DNA of 64,000 bases from Haladaptatus sp. R4. Lineage in GTDB: Archaea > Halobacteriota > Halobacteria > Halobacteriales > Haladaptataceae. Below, piece after piece: positions 27,139-35,461 of this stretch. The stretch's first letter is position 1; each line of letters starts with the position of its first letter. The position numbers and the translations under genes were made by a program. The stretch is taken from the NCBI RefSeq assembly GCF_001625445.1, contig NZ_LWHG01000021.1, positions 806,001 to 870,000 of the forward strand, given 5' to 3'. The notes beneath the pieces are model-generated. The model saw nothing but the letters and a program-made list of their open reading frames with translations. It was not told the origin of the DNA and ran no database searches.

Positions 27139-28590
27139 TCAGTCGTCGGCATACGTCGCTTCCGGTCGGAAGTTTCGACTGATGACCTTCCACCGACCGG
27201 TCGAGAACCGGTGATAGTTGAGCACCGCGGGAACCGTCGTTTCGGCGATGTACGACAGATACAGTCCGGCGATTCCGATCGCCGGTATCGTCGCACCGAG
27301 ATACGCCGCCGGAATCGAACAGAGGAACATCCCGGCCGCTTGGGCGAAGAAGGGCCAGCGGGTGTCACCGCTGGCGTCAAGCGGACCGGCAACCGCACCG
27401 TTGACACCCTGCGCCAGAATGGCGAAACAGGAGACGTACACGAGCGAAACCGCCGTCGATACCGACGGATCACCTGGGTCGGAGACGAACAGAAGCACGA
27501 TGGGTTTGGCGAACGCGAACACGATGGCGGCCGCGACGAAGTACGTGGCTACCGAGAAGAGGACGACGTCGCGGGCGTACGTCTCGGCGGTTCGTTCGTT
27601 CCCGACCCCGAGTTCCTGCCCGACGAGGCTGCTCGATGCCAGCCCGAATCCCCATCCGGGCGTGTTCATCAGACCCCAAATCCGTCGACTGATCACGTAG
27701 GCGGCGGCGACGCTCGGACCGAACAGGTTCACGATGGCCAGCATCGGGAATTTGGCGACCGTCCACACCATGTTCCGACCGACGACCGGAAGGCCGATGT
27801 GGACCAACTGCCGAAACGTTTCCACGTCGAGATACGTTCCGAAGGGGTCCACCTTCACGGGGAGGTCACCCATTCCCGGAAGGCGACCGGCGACGACGCC
27901 GACGACGAACGCGACTGTCACGACGATGTTCGAGAGGAGGGTCCCCCACGCCGCACCGGCGACACCCCATCCGAACCCGAAGACGAAGACGGCGCTCAGA
28001 ACGATGTTGCTCACGGCACCGCCCGCACGGATCACCATCGGGGTCCACGCGTCGTCGGCACCGATGTAGATCCGACTCGCGACGAGGTTGAGCGACGCGA
28101 GTGGGACACCCACCGAGATGATGTGAAGATACGTCGTGCCCAATCGGACGATGGCCGGTTTGTCGGTGATCAACGAGATGAGTTCCGAGGAAAACAACCA
28201 GAAGACGGCCGCGACGGGGAGAGAAACCAACAAGACGAGCGCCGCGCTCGACCGAATCGCTTGGCCCATTTCCTCGTACGCTCCCGCCCCGTAGCGCTGT
28301 GAAACGAGTGCGATCGTTCCGCCCGCGAATCCCCCGCCGAGCGAGAACGCCATCCCCCAGAACGGCGAAGCGAAGCCGACACCAGCGATGGCCGCGGGAC
28401 CGATAGCGATGCCGACGAACGCCACGTCGACGGCGTTTTTCGACATGCGAGCGATACCGGTAACGATACGGGGCCACGCCAGATCCGTCGTTCGCCGCAC
28501 GTTTTTCGGTTCGACGAGGCCGAGACGGGAGAGCGAGAGACCGATGCCGAGAATGATCAATCGAGCCGGGTTCGGGAAACGGGAGTCCAC
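27139..28590 (-). CDS. MATE-family efflux transporter
   Basis: About 483 residues with 12 spans. The start is probably the GTG at 28590 (MDSRFPNPARLIILGIGLSL), since the ATG at 28665 adds an unlike extension. The first half has the MATE hallmark AIAGVGFASPFWGM and GGTIALVSQRYGAG; the second half repeats it (SLVGQELGVGNERTAE). It exports cationic drugs or metabolites by Na+ or H+ antiport. Confidence 0.92.
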   Translation of the reverse strand: MDSRFPNPARLIILGIGLSLSRLGLVEPKNVRRTTDLAWPRIVTGIARMSKNAVDVAFVGIAIGPAAIAGVGFASPFWGMAFSLGGGFAGGTIALVSQRYGAGAYEEMGQAIRSSAALVLLVSLPVAAVFWLFSSELISLITDKPAIVRLGTTYLHIISVGVPLASLNLVASRIYIGADDAWTPMVIRAGGAVSNIVLSAVFVFGFGWGVAGAAWGTLLSNIVVTVAFVVGVVAGRLPGMGDLPVKVDPFGTYLDVETFRQLVHIGLPVVGRNMVWTVAKFPMLAIVNLFGPSVAAAYVISRRIWGLMNTPGWGFGLASSSLVGQELGVGNERTAETYARDVVLFSVATYFVAAAIVFAFAKPIVLLFVSDPGDPSVSTAVSLVYVSCFAILAQGVNGAVAGPLDASGDTRWPFFAQAAGMFLCSIPAAYLGATIPAIGIAGLYLSYIAETTVPAVLNYHRFSTGRWKVISRNFRPEATYADD

Positions 28591-28678
28591 AGAGGGTGTT
28601 TCGAATCGAAAGTAAAAGTTCCTTTCAAATGCGGTAAGAAAGAGGGGTGTTCGACGGTCGTTCACAGCAACAACCGAA

Positions 28679-28720
28679 TACGATAGTTCACTCCTTGAGT
28701 ACGATAGTTCACTCCTTGAG
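28679..28720. repeat. 21-bp tandem duplication over a gene end
   Basis: tacgatagttcactccttga plus g occurs twice head to tail (28679-28699, 28700-28720). The second copy holds the last codons and stop of the HalOD1 gene. Confidence 0.85.
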
Positions 28721-29011
28721 GGAGATGACCACGCGCGACCCGTCGTGTACTTCGACCCGGTATCCGACGTAGTCGAACGAAACGTACGATACCGAATTCG
28801 ACGAGGTTACCCGTTCGAGAGCATCCCCATCGACGGCAGAGTACAGCGGTTCGAGATCAGCTATATCGACGTTTTCCAACGCAGTGATTGCTGATACCAC
28901 GGCTTCGCAGACGGACTCGTTGGCGTCGATGGTGCGTTCGTAGTCGCGTTGTTTCGATATCTCGGTCGAATCGGAAGGTATCTCGGTTGGTGACTCTTTC
29001 ATGGTTCTCAC
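28709..29011 (-). CDS. HalOD1 output-domain protein
   Basis: 100 residues: an acidic N-terminus then a compact domain (ESVCEAVVSAITALENVDIADLEP as its first part, ending in VSFDYVGYRVEVHDGSRVVI). This is the haloarchaeal HalOD1 output domain, found alone or after receiver domains. Start at 29011 or the ATG at 29002. Molecular role unknown. Confidence 0.85.
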   Translation of the reverse strand: MRTMKESPTEIPSDSTEISKQRDYERTIDANESVCEAVVSAITALENVDIADLEPLYSAVDGDALERVTSSNSVSYVSFDYVGYRVEVHDGSRVVISLKE

Positions 29012-29218
29012 TTATCGTTCATCAGCGAGTCGAGCATCGAGACGAATTCGTTCGATTCCCAACTCGTCCTGCAGTATAGACACCTATGGTCCCCCACGGG
29101 ATTAAAACGGACCCACAGTTTCGGAACCCGAAATCGGGTGACAACGTGGCTCGTAACGCCGAGGAATTGACGAACGGTACAGCTGACATTTTTATCCCGC
29201 GGGACCGTACTTTCGTCC

Positions 29219-29584
29219 GTGAGTAAGGAGTGGGGGCCGGACGACATCTTCGACGTTCTCGCCAGCGAGACCGCGAGGGACATCCTCCTCTTGAGCAGTT
29301 CGACAGCCATGTCCGCAGGGCAACTCGCTCGGGAGTGTGATGCGTCGAAGCCGACCGTCTATCGGCGGATAAACAAACTTCAGGAGTACGACCTCCTCGA
29401 ACAGCGGATGGTCATCGACAATGGGGGAAACCACTACAACACCTACCGGACGAACATGGACCGTATCTGCTTCGACATCCGCGGTGACGAGTTCGTCGTC
29501 ACTATCCGGTTCGAGGAGGACCTCATCGACCGGTTCGTTTCCGCGTGGACCAAGCTTGGACAGTCGGAGACGGGGGACAACTGA
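29219..29584 (+). CDS. ArsR-like winged-helix regulator
   Basis: 121 residues from a GTG. DDIFDVLASETARDILLLSS and SAGQLARECDASKPTVYRRI show the helix-turn-helix, followed by the wing (YDLLEQRMVIDNGGNHYNTY). It is about 30 bp downstream of a TATA-like tttttatc. The membrane-protein gene 33 bp downstream is likely co-transcribed; such regulator plus small membrane protein pairs recur in haloarchaea. Confidence 0.88.
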   Translation: MSKEWGPDDIFDVLASETARDILLLSSSTAMSAGQLARECDASKPTVYRRINKLQEYDLLEQRMVIDNGGNHYNTYRTNMDRICFDIRGDEFVVTIRFEEDLIDRFVSAWTKLGQSETGDN

Positions 29585-29617
29585 CATGCGTTCCGCCCGA
29601 TCCAGAGGAAGGTACTC

Positions 29618-29923
29618 ATGGTGAACGGAACGATATTTTGGGCGTTCGTCCTGACGAACGTGTTCGTCTTCCTCATCGGCACCATACTCGCGTATCTGAG
29701 TTACAGAGCATCCCAACGGGTGGGAGGAGGGTCGTTCCGATACGCGGTACTCGGATTCGGTCTCATCGCGTTCGGCTCGTTGATCGACCTCGTTTACGAA
29801 CTGCTCGTAAAGCGGACACAGGAACTCGACGCGACCGAAATACTCGCCCTTCACACGAGCGAGTCGGCACTCGTCGGCCTGGGCCTCGTGTTCCTGTTTT
29901 ACTCGCTGGTCGGCACCAGATGA
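29618..29923 (+). CDS. Small three-span membrane protein, DUF7521-like
   Basis: 101 residues: helix 1 FWAFVLTNVFVFLIGTILAY, a basic loop, helix 2 AVLGFGLIAFGSLIDLVYEL and helix 3 ALVGLGLVFLFYSLVG. The layout is that of haloarchaeal DUF7521 (from memory). Paired with the upstream regulator; function unknown. Confidence 0.8.
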   Translation: MVNGTIFWAFVLTNVFVFLIGTILAYLSYRASQRVGGGSFRYAVLGFGLIAFGSLIDLVYELLVKRTQELDATEILALHTSESALVGLGLVFLFYSLVGTR

Positions 29924-29955
29924 CCCCATTTCGTCGTCGAACGAATCACGTGCCG

Positions 29956-30480
29956 TCAGTCCACGATCGAGAGCGCCATGAAGTTCCAGTCGTCCCGGAT
30001 TTCCGCCGGAGTCTGGGATTTCCCGTACGGTTCGGTGAACTCGAACCCGAGGTCGCGATACAACGACTGGGCGCGCTCGTGGTACGGGGCCACACCCAAC
30101 CGGAGCGTCTCGAAGCCGTCCGAAACCGCTTCCACCAATACTTCGTCCACGAGTCTCCGACCGATTCCCTGACCCCGGTCGGCCGGTTTCACGTAGAGTC
30201 GTTTCACCTCCCCGGTCGTCTCGTCCAATCGCTTCAGTTGCACCGATCCGACGATTCGGCCGTCGTCCAGCGCCAGAAAGAGCGGTTCGGTCAGCGTCGT
30301 CGATTCGAGTCGCCCGATGTCGTCGGCCACGAGCCGTTCGGCGTCGGCACCGAAATCATCATCGTCGAACCACTCCCTCCCCTGTTCGTCCGCGCTGGCG
30401 AAGTAGTCCAAAAGCAGTTCGCGCAACTCGTCTTCGTATCCATCGATATTCGTTCTGGTGAGGGATACCCCAGAGTCCAT
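29956..30480 (-). CDS. GNAT-family N-acetyltransferase
   Basis: 174 residues from MDSGVSLTRTNIDGYEDELR. The acetyl-CoA motif A is VKRLYVKPADRGQGIGRRLV (R-x-x-G-x-G/A), and motif B is LGVAPYHERAQSLYRDLGFE. Acceptor substrate unknown. A longer upstream frame to 30600 is not protein-like. Confidence 0.92.
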   Translation of the reverse strand: MDSGVSLTRTNIDGYEDELRELLLDYFASADEQGREWFDDDDFGADAERLVADDIGRLESTTLTEPLFLALDDGRIVGSVQLKRLDETTGEVKRLYVKPADRGQGIGRRLVDEVLVEAVSDGFETLRLGVAPYHERAQSLYRDLGFEFTEPYGKSQTPAEIRDDWNFMALSIVD

Positions 30481-30747
30481 ACACGATAATTGACCCGCAT
30501 CGAGCAAAAAACGGTAGCTTCGAACTGTGGTCGAGGAAGATACCTTCCGAAGCCACGGAAACACAGTTGTCCAAAGATGGATAGATGGCTCGGAGGCCAA
30601 TTATCTCCGAGCAAGTCAGTCGCCGGGTATGAACGACGTGACATTCGTCGGTTCGTAGGAGATATGGCTAGAATCAGTAATTTAGAATGACAATATGATG
30701 ACTGTCCGCTTCAACAATATTATACGGAGCCGTACTATACGAGAGTC

Positions 30748-31980
30748 ATGGATCAAAATCTGCTGTTTATCTGTATCGATTGCCTCCGGCGAGATTTCCT
30801 CTCGGAAAACCATAGTGACACGCCATTTATCGATTCATTGCTCGACAGAGGGACGATATACACTGAACTGTTCTCGACGGCGACGACGACGACACCATCG
30901 GTCGCAAGCATATTGACGGGGACGTACTCCGAATACAACGGTGTCAACTCTCTGAGACAGTGCGGCCTCGATCCCGAGGTATCCACGTTAGCCGAACTGT
31001 TCGGCGATGCTGGTTTTGAGACTGCTGCAATGGCCACCGGACCGTTAGTCGAAGAAACAGGGATACAACGCGGCTTCGACCACTTCTGGTACCGAGACAA
31101 GGACGAACTTCTCACTAACGACTGGCACGAAACGGCTGTGGAGAATCTCGAATCTCTGTCCGAACCGTTTGCACTCTACCTTCATCTCTGGGAAATTCAT
31201 ACTCCGATCGATGTGCCGGAACAATTCGACGAGCCAACCTATGGTGATACACCGTATGCACGAATGCTCAGTGCGCTTGACCGAGCGCTGGAATCGTTCG
31301 TCAATGAGATACCCGATGATACGCTCATCGTTCTCCACGGCGACCACGGTGAATCTCTTACCAGTCGAACCACCGCGACCCAAACCGCCTTGAAGAGACT
31401 CCGCGATACGGCGCGATATGAACGAGGCATCGACACACGACGGTTGGAACGGCACATCAACAGATTCATGGACCGGTTTGCCCCCGATTTCCGCGACCAC
31501 TACCTCGAAGGAGGGCATGGAGAAACGGTTCTCGATTTTATGTCCAACGTTCCGCTTGTGCTCGTCGGATCCGACGTAGAGAGTGCAACTGTGGACACAC
31601 AATGTCGACAAATCGACGTACTCCCGACGCTGCTAGACTACTTCGGGATCGAATCGTCACCTTCACTCATCGGTGAATCCTTACTGCCAGCAGATTCCAT
31701 ACAGGACCGACCAGCATACATTCGAGCCTGCGGTGCGAGTCTCCGAGGGGAGGCGAACTGGCAGCGTGGGGTCAGATACGACGGTTACAAATACGTCGAA
31801 TATCCCAATCGAGACTGGGAATCGGAACTCTATCATTTCGAATCCGACCCGAAAGAGCTCCGATTGGTCGATAACAAGGCCAAGTGCGACGAACTGAAAT
31901 CCGACTTCCCAAGCCAAGAGTTGAGACAAGTTGATGACATCGACATTCACGACCGGCTAGCTGACCTTGGATACCTCTAA
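30748..31980 (+). CDS. Sulfatase-fold hydrolase or transferase with Thr at nucleophile site
   Basis: 410 residues of the alkaline-phosphatase superfamily. Metal-binding blocks are FICIDCLRRDF near residue 10, VLHGDHGESLTS in the middle and GGHGETVLDFMSNVPLV. The nucleophile region TTTTPSVASILTGTY (about 46-60) has Thr48 where sulfatases have Cys or Ser, and Val52 where they have Arg. Formylglycine cannot form, so it is more like phosphotransferases of the LtaS/EptA type or Thr-based haloarchaeal relatives. The gene is visibly AT-richer than its neighbours, which suggests transfer, and it sits next to the tRNA-Phe debris. Confidence 0.85.
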   Translation: MDQNLLFICIDCLRRDFLSENHSDTPFIDSLLDRGTIYTELFSTATTTTPSVASILTGTYSEYNGVNSLRQCGLDPEVSTLAELFGDAGFETAAMATGPLVEETGIQRGFDHFWYRDKDELLTNDWHETAVENLESLSEPFALYLHLWEIHTPIDVPEQFDEPTYGDTPYARMLSALDRALESFVNEIPDDTLIVLHGDHGESLTSRTTATQTALKRLRDTARYERGIDTRRLERHINRFMDRFAPDFRDHYLEGGHGETVLDFMSNVPLVLVGSDVESATVDTQCRQIDVLPTLLDYFGIESSPSLIGESLLPADSIQDRPAYIRACGASLRGEANWQRGVRYDGYKYVEYPNRDWESELYHFESDPKELRLVDNKAKCDELKSDFPSQELRQVDDIDIHDRLADLGYL

Positions 31981-32191
31981 TATACGCACCAACTATCGAC
32001 CAGCCGCTACCAAATCCGGGAATTCCTTCGGGAGGTTCCATACTACTGTCCCACTACGAAACCCGAGAAATATCTCATCGATTGATACTACATCCAGAAA
32101 AACCAGACGTGCTCGCTTCGCTGCGCGCGACTGGTAGGATTCAAATCCGCTCGGATGCAGATTTTCCGCTCACGATTCAGTCGCTTCGCTC

Positions 32192-32365
32192 CTTCACATT
32201 GTTCGCAGAAAAATGCCGCCTCTCGGAGTTGAACCTCCGGCGAGCAAAGCTCGCCGTGCCCCCACTCGCTCGGGAAGACAAACCGCGTCTTCCCTGCCCT
32301 CGTTCGCTTCGCTCACGAGGACTCCGCTCGCGGGGACGGGAACAGCTCGATCTTCAGTCGAGTGC
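32192..32365 (-). repeat. Broken tRNA-Phe copy A
   Basis: 30 bp (32192-32221) ending in the acceptor complement tgccgcct are identical to 32505-32534, the 3' end of the real tRNA and its flank. About 100 unrelated bases follow, then 32337-32364 copies the anticodon-arm part (cgggaacagctcgatcttca and on). It is a tRNA-Phe relic split by an insert. Confidence 0.75.
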
Positions 32366-32399
32366 GGTAGCTCGAATGGAAATCGTGTGAAAGAACTAT

Positions 32400-32423
32400 G
32401 CCGCCTCCCGGATTTGAACCGGA
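32400..32423 (-). repeat. tRNA-Phe 3'-end copy B
   Basis: 24 bp repeat the 3' end of tRNA-Phe up to the T-loop (tgccgcctcccggatttgaa then ccgg). The T-stem here has the CCGG that the complete gene lacks. It looks like an attachment-site remnant. Confidence 0.7.
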
Positions 32424-32526
32424 GCAAGACAGTCCTGCTCGTTCGCTCCGCTCACTGCGCGCTGTGACTTGCAGGGTTCAAACCGGTCGTGAGCATTTTC
32501 ACTGCTTCACATTGTTCGCAGAAAAA

Positions 32527-32599
32527 TGCCGCCTCCCGGATTTGAACGGGAACAGCTCGATCTTCAGTCGAGTGCTCTCCCAGTCTGAGCTAAGGCGGC
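32527..32599 (-). tRNA. tRNA-Phe (GAA), T-stem lacks one base
   Basis: On the complement strand: acceptor GCCGCCT pairs with AGGCGGC, discriminator A, D-arm GCTC/GAGC, anticodon arm CTCGA-CTGAAGA-TCGAG with anticodon GAA. The variable loop is CTGTT and the T-loop TTCAAAT. The 5' side of the T-stem reads CCCG against CCGGG, one G short of a perfect CCCGG/CCGGG stem. CCA is not encoded; a T-run follows. Either a sequencing deletion in a G pair or an odd tRNA. Confidence 0.93.
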
Positions 32600-32734
32600 T
32601 CATTCTGGAAAAGGCGGATGGTACAAAAAAGGATTTCGAAATCCGCCGGAGGGAAGACGAATCGACCAGAATCCCTCACACCTGCATCGGCAGGCGACAC
32701 AAGCCATTTACGCACTGTCGTGGTAGATACTGTC

Positions 32735-32851
32735 ATGGGAGAACGGGCCTGCTATCTGGAGTTTTGTCCGGCATGCGACGCGCAGGTGACGATTGTTGAT
32801 GATAAATGTCCCGATTGTGGAAATTCACTTTCAAATTCTGAGCCGGATTAG
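32735..32851 (+). CDS. 38-residue zinc-ribbon micro-protein
   Basis: From ATG 32735: MGERACYLEFCPACDAQVTI, then a turn and CPDCGNS. Two CPxC knuckles make a rubredoxin-like zinc ribbon. Haloarchaea encode many such zinc-finger micro-proteins, some shown to affect swarming or biofilm in Haloferax; this one's role is unknown. Confidence 0.75.
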   Translation: MGERACYLEFCPACDAQVTIVDDKCPDCGNSLSNSEPD

Positions 32852-32977
32852 ACGAGGTGATGGCAGAAAACACCCAATCTTGTTCGAAGATGTAATACTT
32901 AGGAGGATAGAAAGCGGAGAAACGCGCAGTTGGGAGAAAACTTATACCAATACGGTACTGCAATTCGACATACCCAC

Positions 32978-33115
32978 ATGGTGCAAGAGAACACCAAGAA
33001 ATGGGACGACTGCCTGGAACGCGAAATCGACGGCGGGGTCGAATTATACGACCCCGAGAACGATAACGCGTGGATATGGTCCGACTTCGGCGTCGACCTC
33101 TCATGGGAAGCCTAG
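32978..33115 (+). CDS. 45-residue haloarchaeal protein, DUF7331-like
   Basis: From ATG 32978: MVQENTKKWDDCLEREIDGG, then VELYDPENDNAWIWSDFGVD and a short tail. The G-V-x-LYD-x-EN-x-x-AWI-x-SD pattern matches a small haloarchaeal family (DUF7331, from memory). A longer start at 32930 is less likely. A TATA-like cttata lies about 35 bp upstream. Function unknown. Confidence 0.7.
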   Translation: MVQENTKKWDDCLEREIDGGVELYDPENDNAWIWSDFGVDLSWEA

Positions 33116-33406
33116 CGCACGCCCGAGGAGGCCGATTTACAGGCCGACTGCTGTCCAACTGACGTACAAGCGAGTGCCCTGCCCCCTCTTTTCTGTCTCT
33201 ACTCTCGGTGCTCTCCTGCGATCCATTCCCACCCGATGCAACCGTTCCATCCACGGATACCCCATTCGTTATTTTTTCCCGACTTGTAGTAGCACAACAA
33301 GATAAAGTATATAATCCATTGCTTACTGTGAATATGCAAACAGGACTGCACGTCCGAGAATGTGTCTCCAACCAACTCTCGCGTCACCAGTCCCGCCCTC
33401 TTTCCC

Positions 33407-34525
33407 ATGCACGTTTTATCATTCGAACGCGAAACGCTCGACTCCTCCACGCTCGGCGTTTCGGGATTCCTGCTCTTGGGCCTCTTCGAAACGTTCGGTC
33501 GGTATTTTCGAATCCTCTACGGCGAACAGCAACCCCACATCGACGTTCGGTGTTGCTGGCGGCCGCTTGCGAACGCCGTGCTCGCCGGGAAACCGATTTA
33601 CGTCCGACCGGCCGTAGACAACAAACCGCCGCTGTTCGAACTGCTCAACGTCACGGTCGCATCGACGGGGCAGTACTTGCTGGTCTTTTTCCTCCTGATC
33701 GGTATCGTCAACGGCGTTTCGGCGATCCTCCTCTGGCGAATCTGTGCCGACCGAGGCGCTCCCCGCGTCGGACTCATCGCCGGACTGTTGTTCCTGACGA
33801 GCGTTCCAGCCACCGGTGGCACGGTGATAAACGTGCGCTCGTTTGCGATCGCTGGCATCCTCCTCTCGCTGTGGGTCGAACACCCGCTCGCACGCGGTGC
33901 CACGATCGCAGCGGCGGGACTGTTCTCCCAGCATGCGGTGTTCGCCATCCCGGCACTCGTGTACGACCGTCTCCGATATCTCGACCGGGATTCGAGTCTC
34001 CAATGGCTCGTCCGATTCGTCGCCGGTGGGGTCGCCGTCCTCGTCGTCTCGTTCGGGTTCGTGTACGTCGTCTGGGGAGCACAATCCTTCCACGGTGCGC
34101 TCTACTGGTCGTTCGGTGCCGCGGAGAAGTACACGACGAACCCCGTCGTTCCGTCGATTATCGGCGATACACGCCGATGGATGGCGGCGCTGTATCACGG
34201 CGTCATCAAGCACCTGTTTCTCATCGTCCCCGCGACGATCATCGTCCACTTGGCCGCGACCGAACGCGGTTCGAACCGGGTGATCCGTTCGACCAACGCC
34301 CCCCTCGTGACGACGACGTTCCTCGCACTTTCGATGTCGATTCCGTTGCTCGTCCGGGCGTACCGCGCCTACTGGCTGTACCCGCTCCCCTTCCTCGCGC
34401 TGTTGGCGAGCATCGGCTATCAGCAGTTCTTCACGGTTGGAAGGAGTGAACTCCCGCCGACAGGGAAAATCACTCCCGAAAAGCGTCGCCACGCCGAGAC
34501 CGAGCGCCATCGTACCCGCGAGTAA
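33407..34525 (+). CDS. Polytopic membrane protein, GT39/mannosyltransferase-like
   Basis: 372 residues and about nine hydrophobic segments. The first loop holds YFRILYGEQQPHIDVRCCWR and LANAVLAGKPIYVRPAVDNK, which resembles the D-x-x-x-Y...G-x-P...D-x-K-P-P loop of Dol-P-linked glycosyltransferases (here VDNKPPLFE). It probably moves a sugar from a lipid carrier; acceptor unknown. A strong TATA-like tatataat at 33307-33315 is 90 bp upstream; an in-frame GTG at 33362 is another start. Confidence 0.75.
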   Translation: MHVLSFERETLDSSTLGVSGFLLLGLFETFGRYFRILYGEQQPHIDVRCCWRPLANAVLAGKPIYVRPAVDNKPPLFELLNVTVASTGQYLLVFFLLIGIVNGVSAILLWRICADRGAPRVGLIAGLLFLTSVPATGGTVINVRSFAIAGILLSLWVEHPLARGATIAAAGLFSQHAVFAIPALVYDRLRYLDRDSSLQWLVRFVAGGVAVLVVSFGFVYVVWGAQSFHGALYWSFGAAEKYTTNPVVPSIIGDTRRWMAALYHGVIKHLFLIVPATIIVHLAATERGSNRVIRSTNAPLVTTTFLALSMSIPLLVRAYRAYWLYPLPFLALLASIGYQQFFTVGRSELPPTGKITPEKRRHAETERHRTRE

Positions 34526-34557
34526 CTCTCGGTTCCCGCGGCCCGTGTTCGGTCGAA

Positions 34558-34959
34558 CTATTCGTTCCCTTCGTATTCGTCGTCGGTGACGTGTTCCATC
34601 CACGTAACGACCTCTCCGTCGAGTTCCTCCTGAATCGCGATGTGCGTCATCGCCTTGTCCGGTGACGCCCCGTGCCAGTGCTTCTCGCCCGGCGGGAACC
34701 AGACGACGTCGCCCGCGCGAACCTGCTCGATCGGGCCATCCTCGCGCTGAACGAGACCGCATCCGCTCGTGATGACGAGTCGCTGCCCCAGCGGATGGGT
34801 GTGCCACGCGGTCCGCGCGCCAGGTTCGAAGGTAACGCTCGCCGCCGCTGCGCGGGCGTCGTCCTGCGGGTCGAACAGGGGATCGATTCGAGTGTCCCCC
34901 GTGAAGTATTCATCCGGGCCTTCGGCAGACGGTAGTGAACGGCTGTCTGTGATTTCCAT
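34558..34959 (-). CDS. Cupin-domain protein
   Basis: 133 residues, one cupin barrel. Motif 1 is [16 protein letters not shown] (two His, Gln instead of Glu nearby) and motif 2 is [16 protein letters not shown]. It resembles metal-binding cupins of the carboxymuconolactone/hydroxynitrile-lyase type; the reaction is unknown. Its promoter shares a 28-bp element with the SDR gene at 35.5-36.2 kb. Confidence 0.88.
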   Translation of the reverse strand: MEITDSRSLPSAEGPDEYFTGDTRIDPLFDPQDDARAAAASVTFEPGARTAWHTHPLGQRLVITSGCGLVQREDGPIEQVRAGDVVWFPPGEKHWHGASPDKAMTHIAIQEELDGEVVTWMEHVTDDEYEGNE

Positions 34960-35005
34960 GTCTGATACCCAGTCTTGCTTTGGGTAGCATTTAACTTGGA
35001 ATTGG

Positions 35006-35033
35006 TGCTATCCGAAAAGCCCCTTTAAGTATT
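35006..35033 (-). promoter_or_regulatory. Promoter element shared with SDR gene (cupin copy)
   Basis: Read toward the cupin gene: TACTTAAAGG then CTTTTCGGATAGCA. The SDR gene has TATTTAAATG then CTTTCTGAATAGCA at nearly the same spacing. The TTAAA part is the TATA box; GRATAGCA follows about 15 bp downstream. Confidence 0.5.
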
Positions 35034-35057
35034 GACCGCCGTAAAGTCCGATCTGGC

Positions 35058-35453
35058 TCACTCGCCTTCCGAACTCGTGCCCCGATAGAAAAACCCGGCA
35101 CCGAGGACGGTAACGACGCTCACTGCGACGAGCGGAGCGACGTACCCGCCGGTCACGCGATCGAGTACACTGACGGCGAGTGGACCGAGGAAAGCCGACT
35201 GAGCTATCGAGATATTGAGCAAGCCGACAGTCGCGGTCGCATTCTCAGGTCCGAAGCGGGTGAGGATGATCGGCGACCACAGCGAAGCGAGAGGTCCGAG
35301 ACTGGCACCGAGACCAACGAGCACCACGTAGATCATCGTATTTGAGTGGACAAATGGGAGCGCGAAAACGAATACAGCCGCGAGAACTACACTCGTTATA
35401 AACGTCCGACGCCGACCGACACGGTCACCGACGAGCCCGCCGCCGATTCGCAA
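35058..35453 (-). pseudogene. MFS transporter, C-terminal remnant
   Basis: 131 residues starting RIGGGLVGDRVGRRRTFITS, which is the loop after the eighth helix of a major-facilitator transporter, followed by four helices and a short tail. Helices 1-7 are absent. The matching frame begins only a few codons after the SDR stop codon, and the only start is a TTG. A deletion probably joined the SDR gene to this remainder. Confidence 0.85.
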
Positions 35454-35461
35454 AGATCGAA

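Larger units (their letters stand above)
31981..32526. other. Intergenic stretch with tRNA debris
   Basis: No protein gene seen. It holds two partial copies of the tRNA-Phe gene and a further T-arm-like bit near 32132-32150, in haloarchaeal low-complexity DNA of the gcttcgctcac kind. It lies at the 3' side of the complete tRNA gene, where integrating elements insert. Confidence 0.7.

Noticed and set aside
29008-29310. 100-codon minus-strand frame between HalOD1 and the winged-helix gene
   Set aside because: It overlaps the promoter and start of the winged-helix gene and has no haloarchaeal composition.
32212-32365. Functional split or intron-containing tRNA-Phe
   Set aside because: The inserted 100 bp is in the T-arm region, not at a normal intron site, and the 5' half (D-arm and acceptor) is missing.
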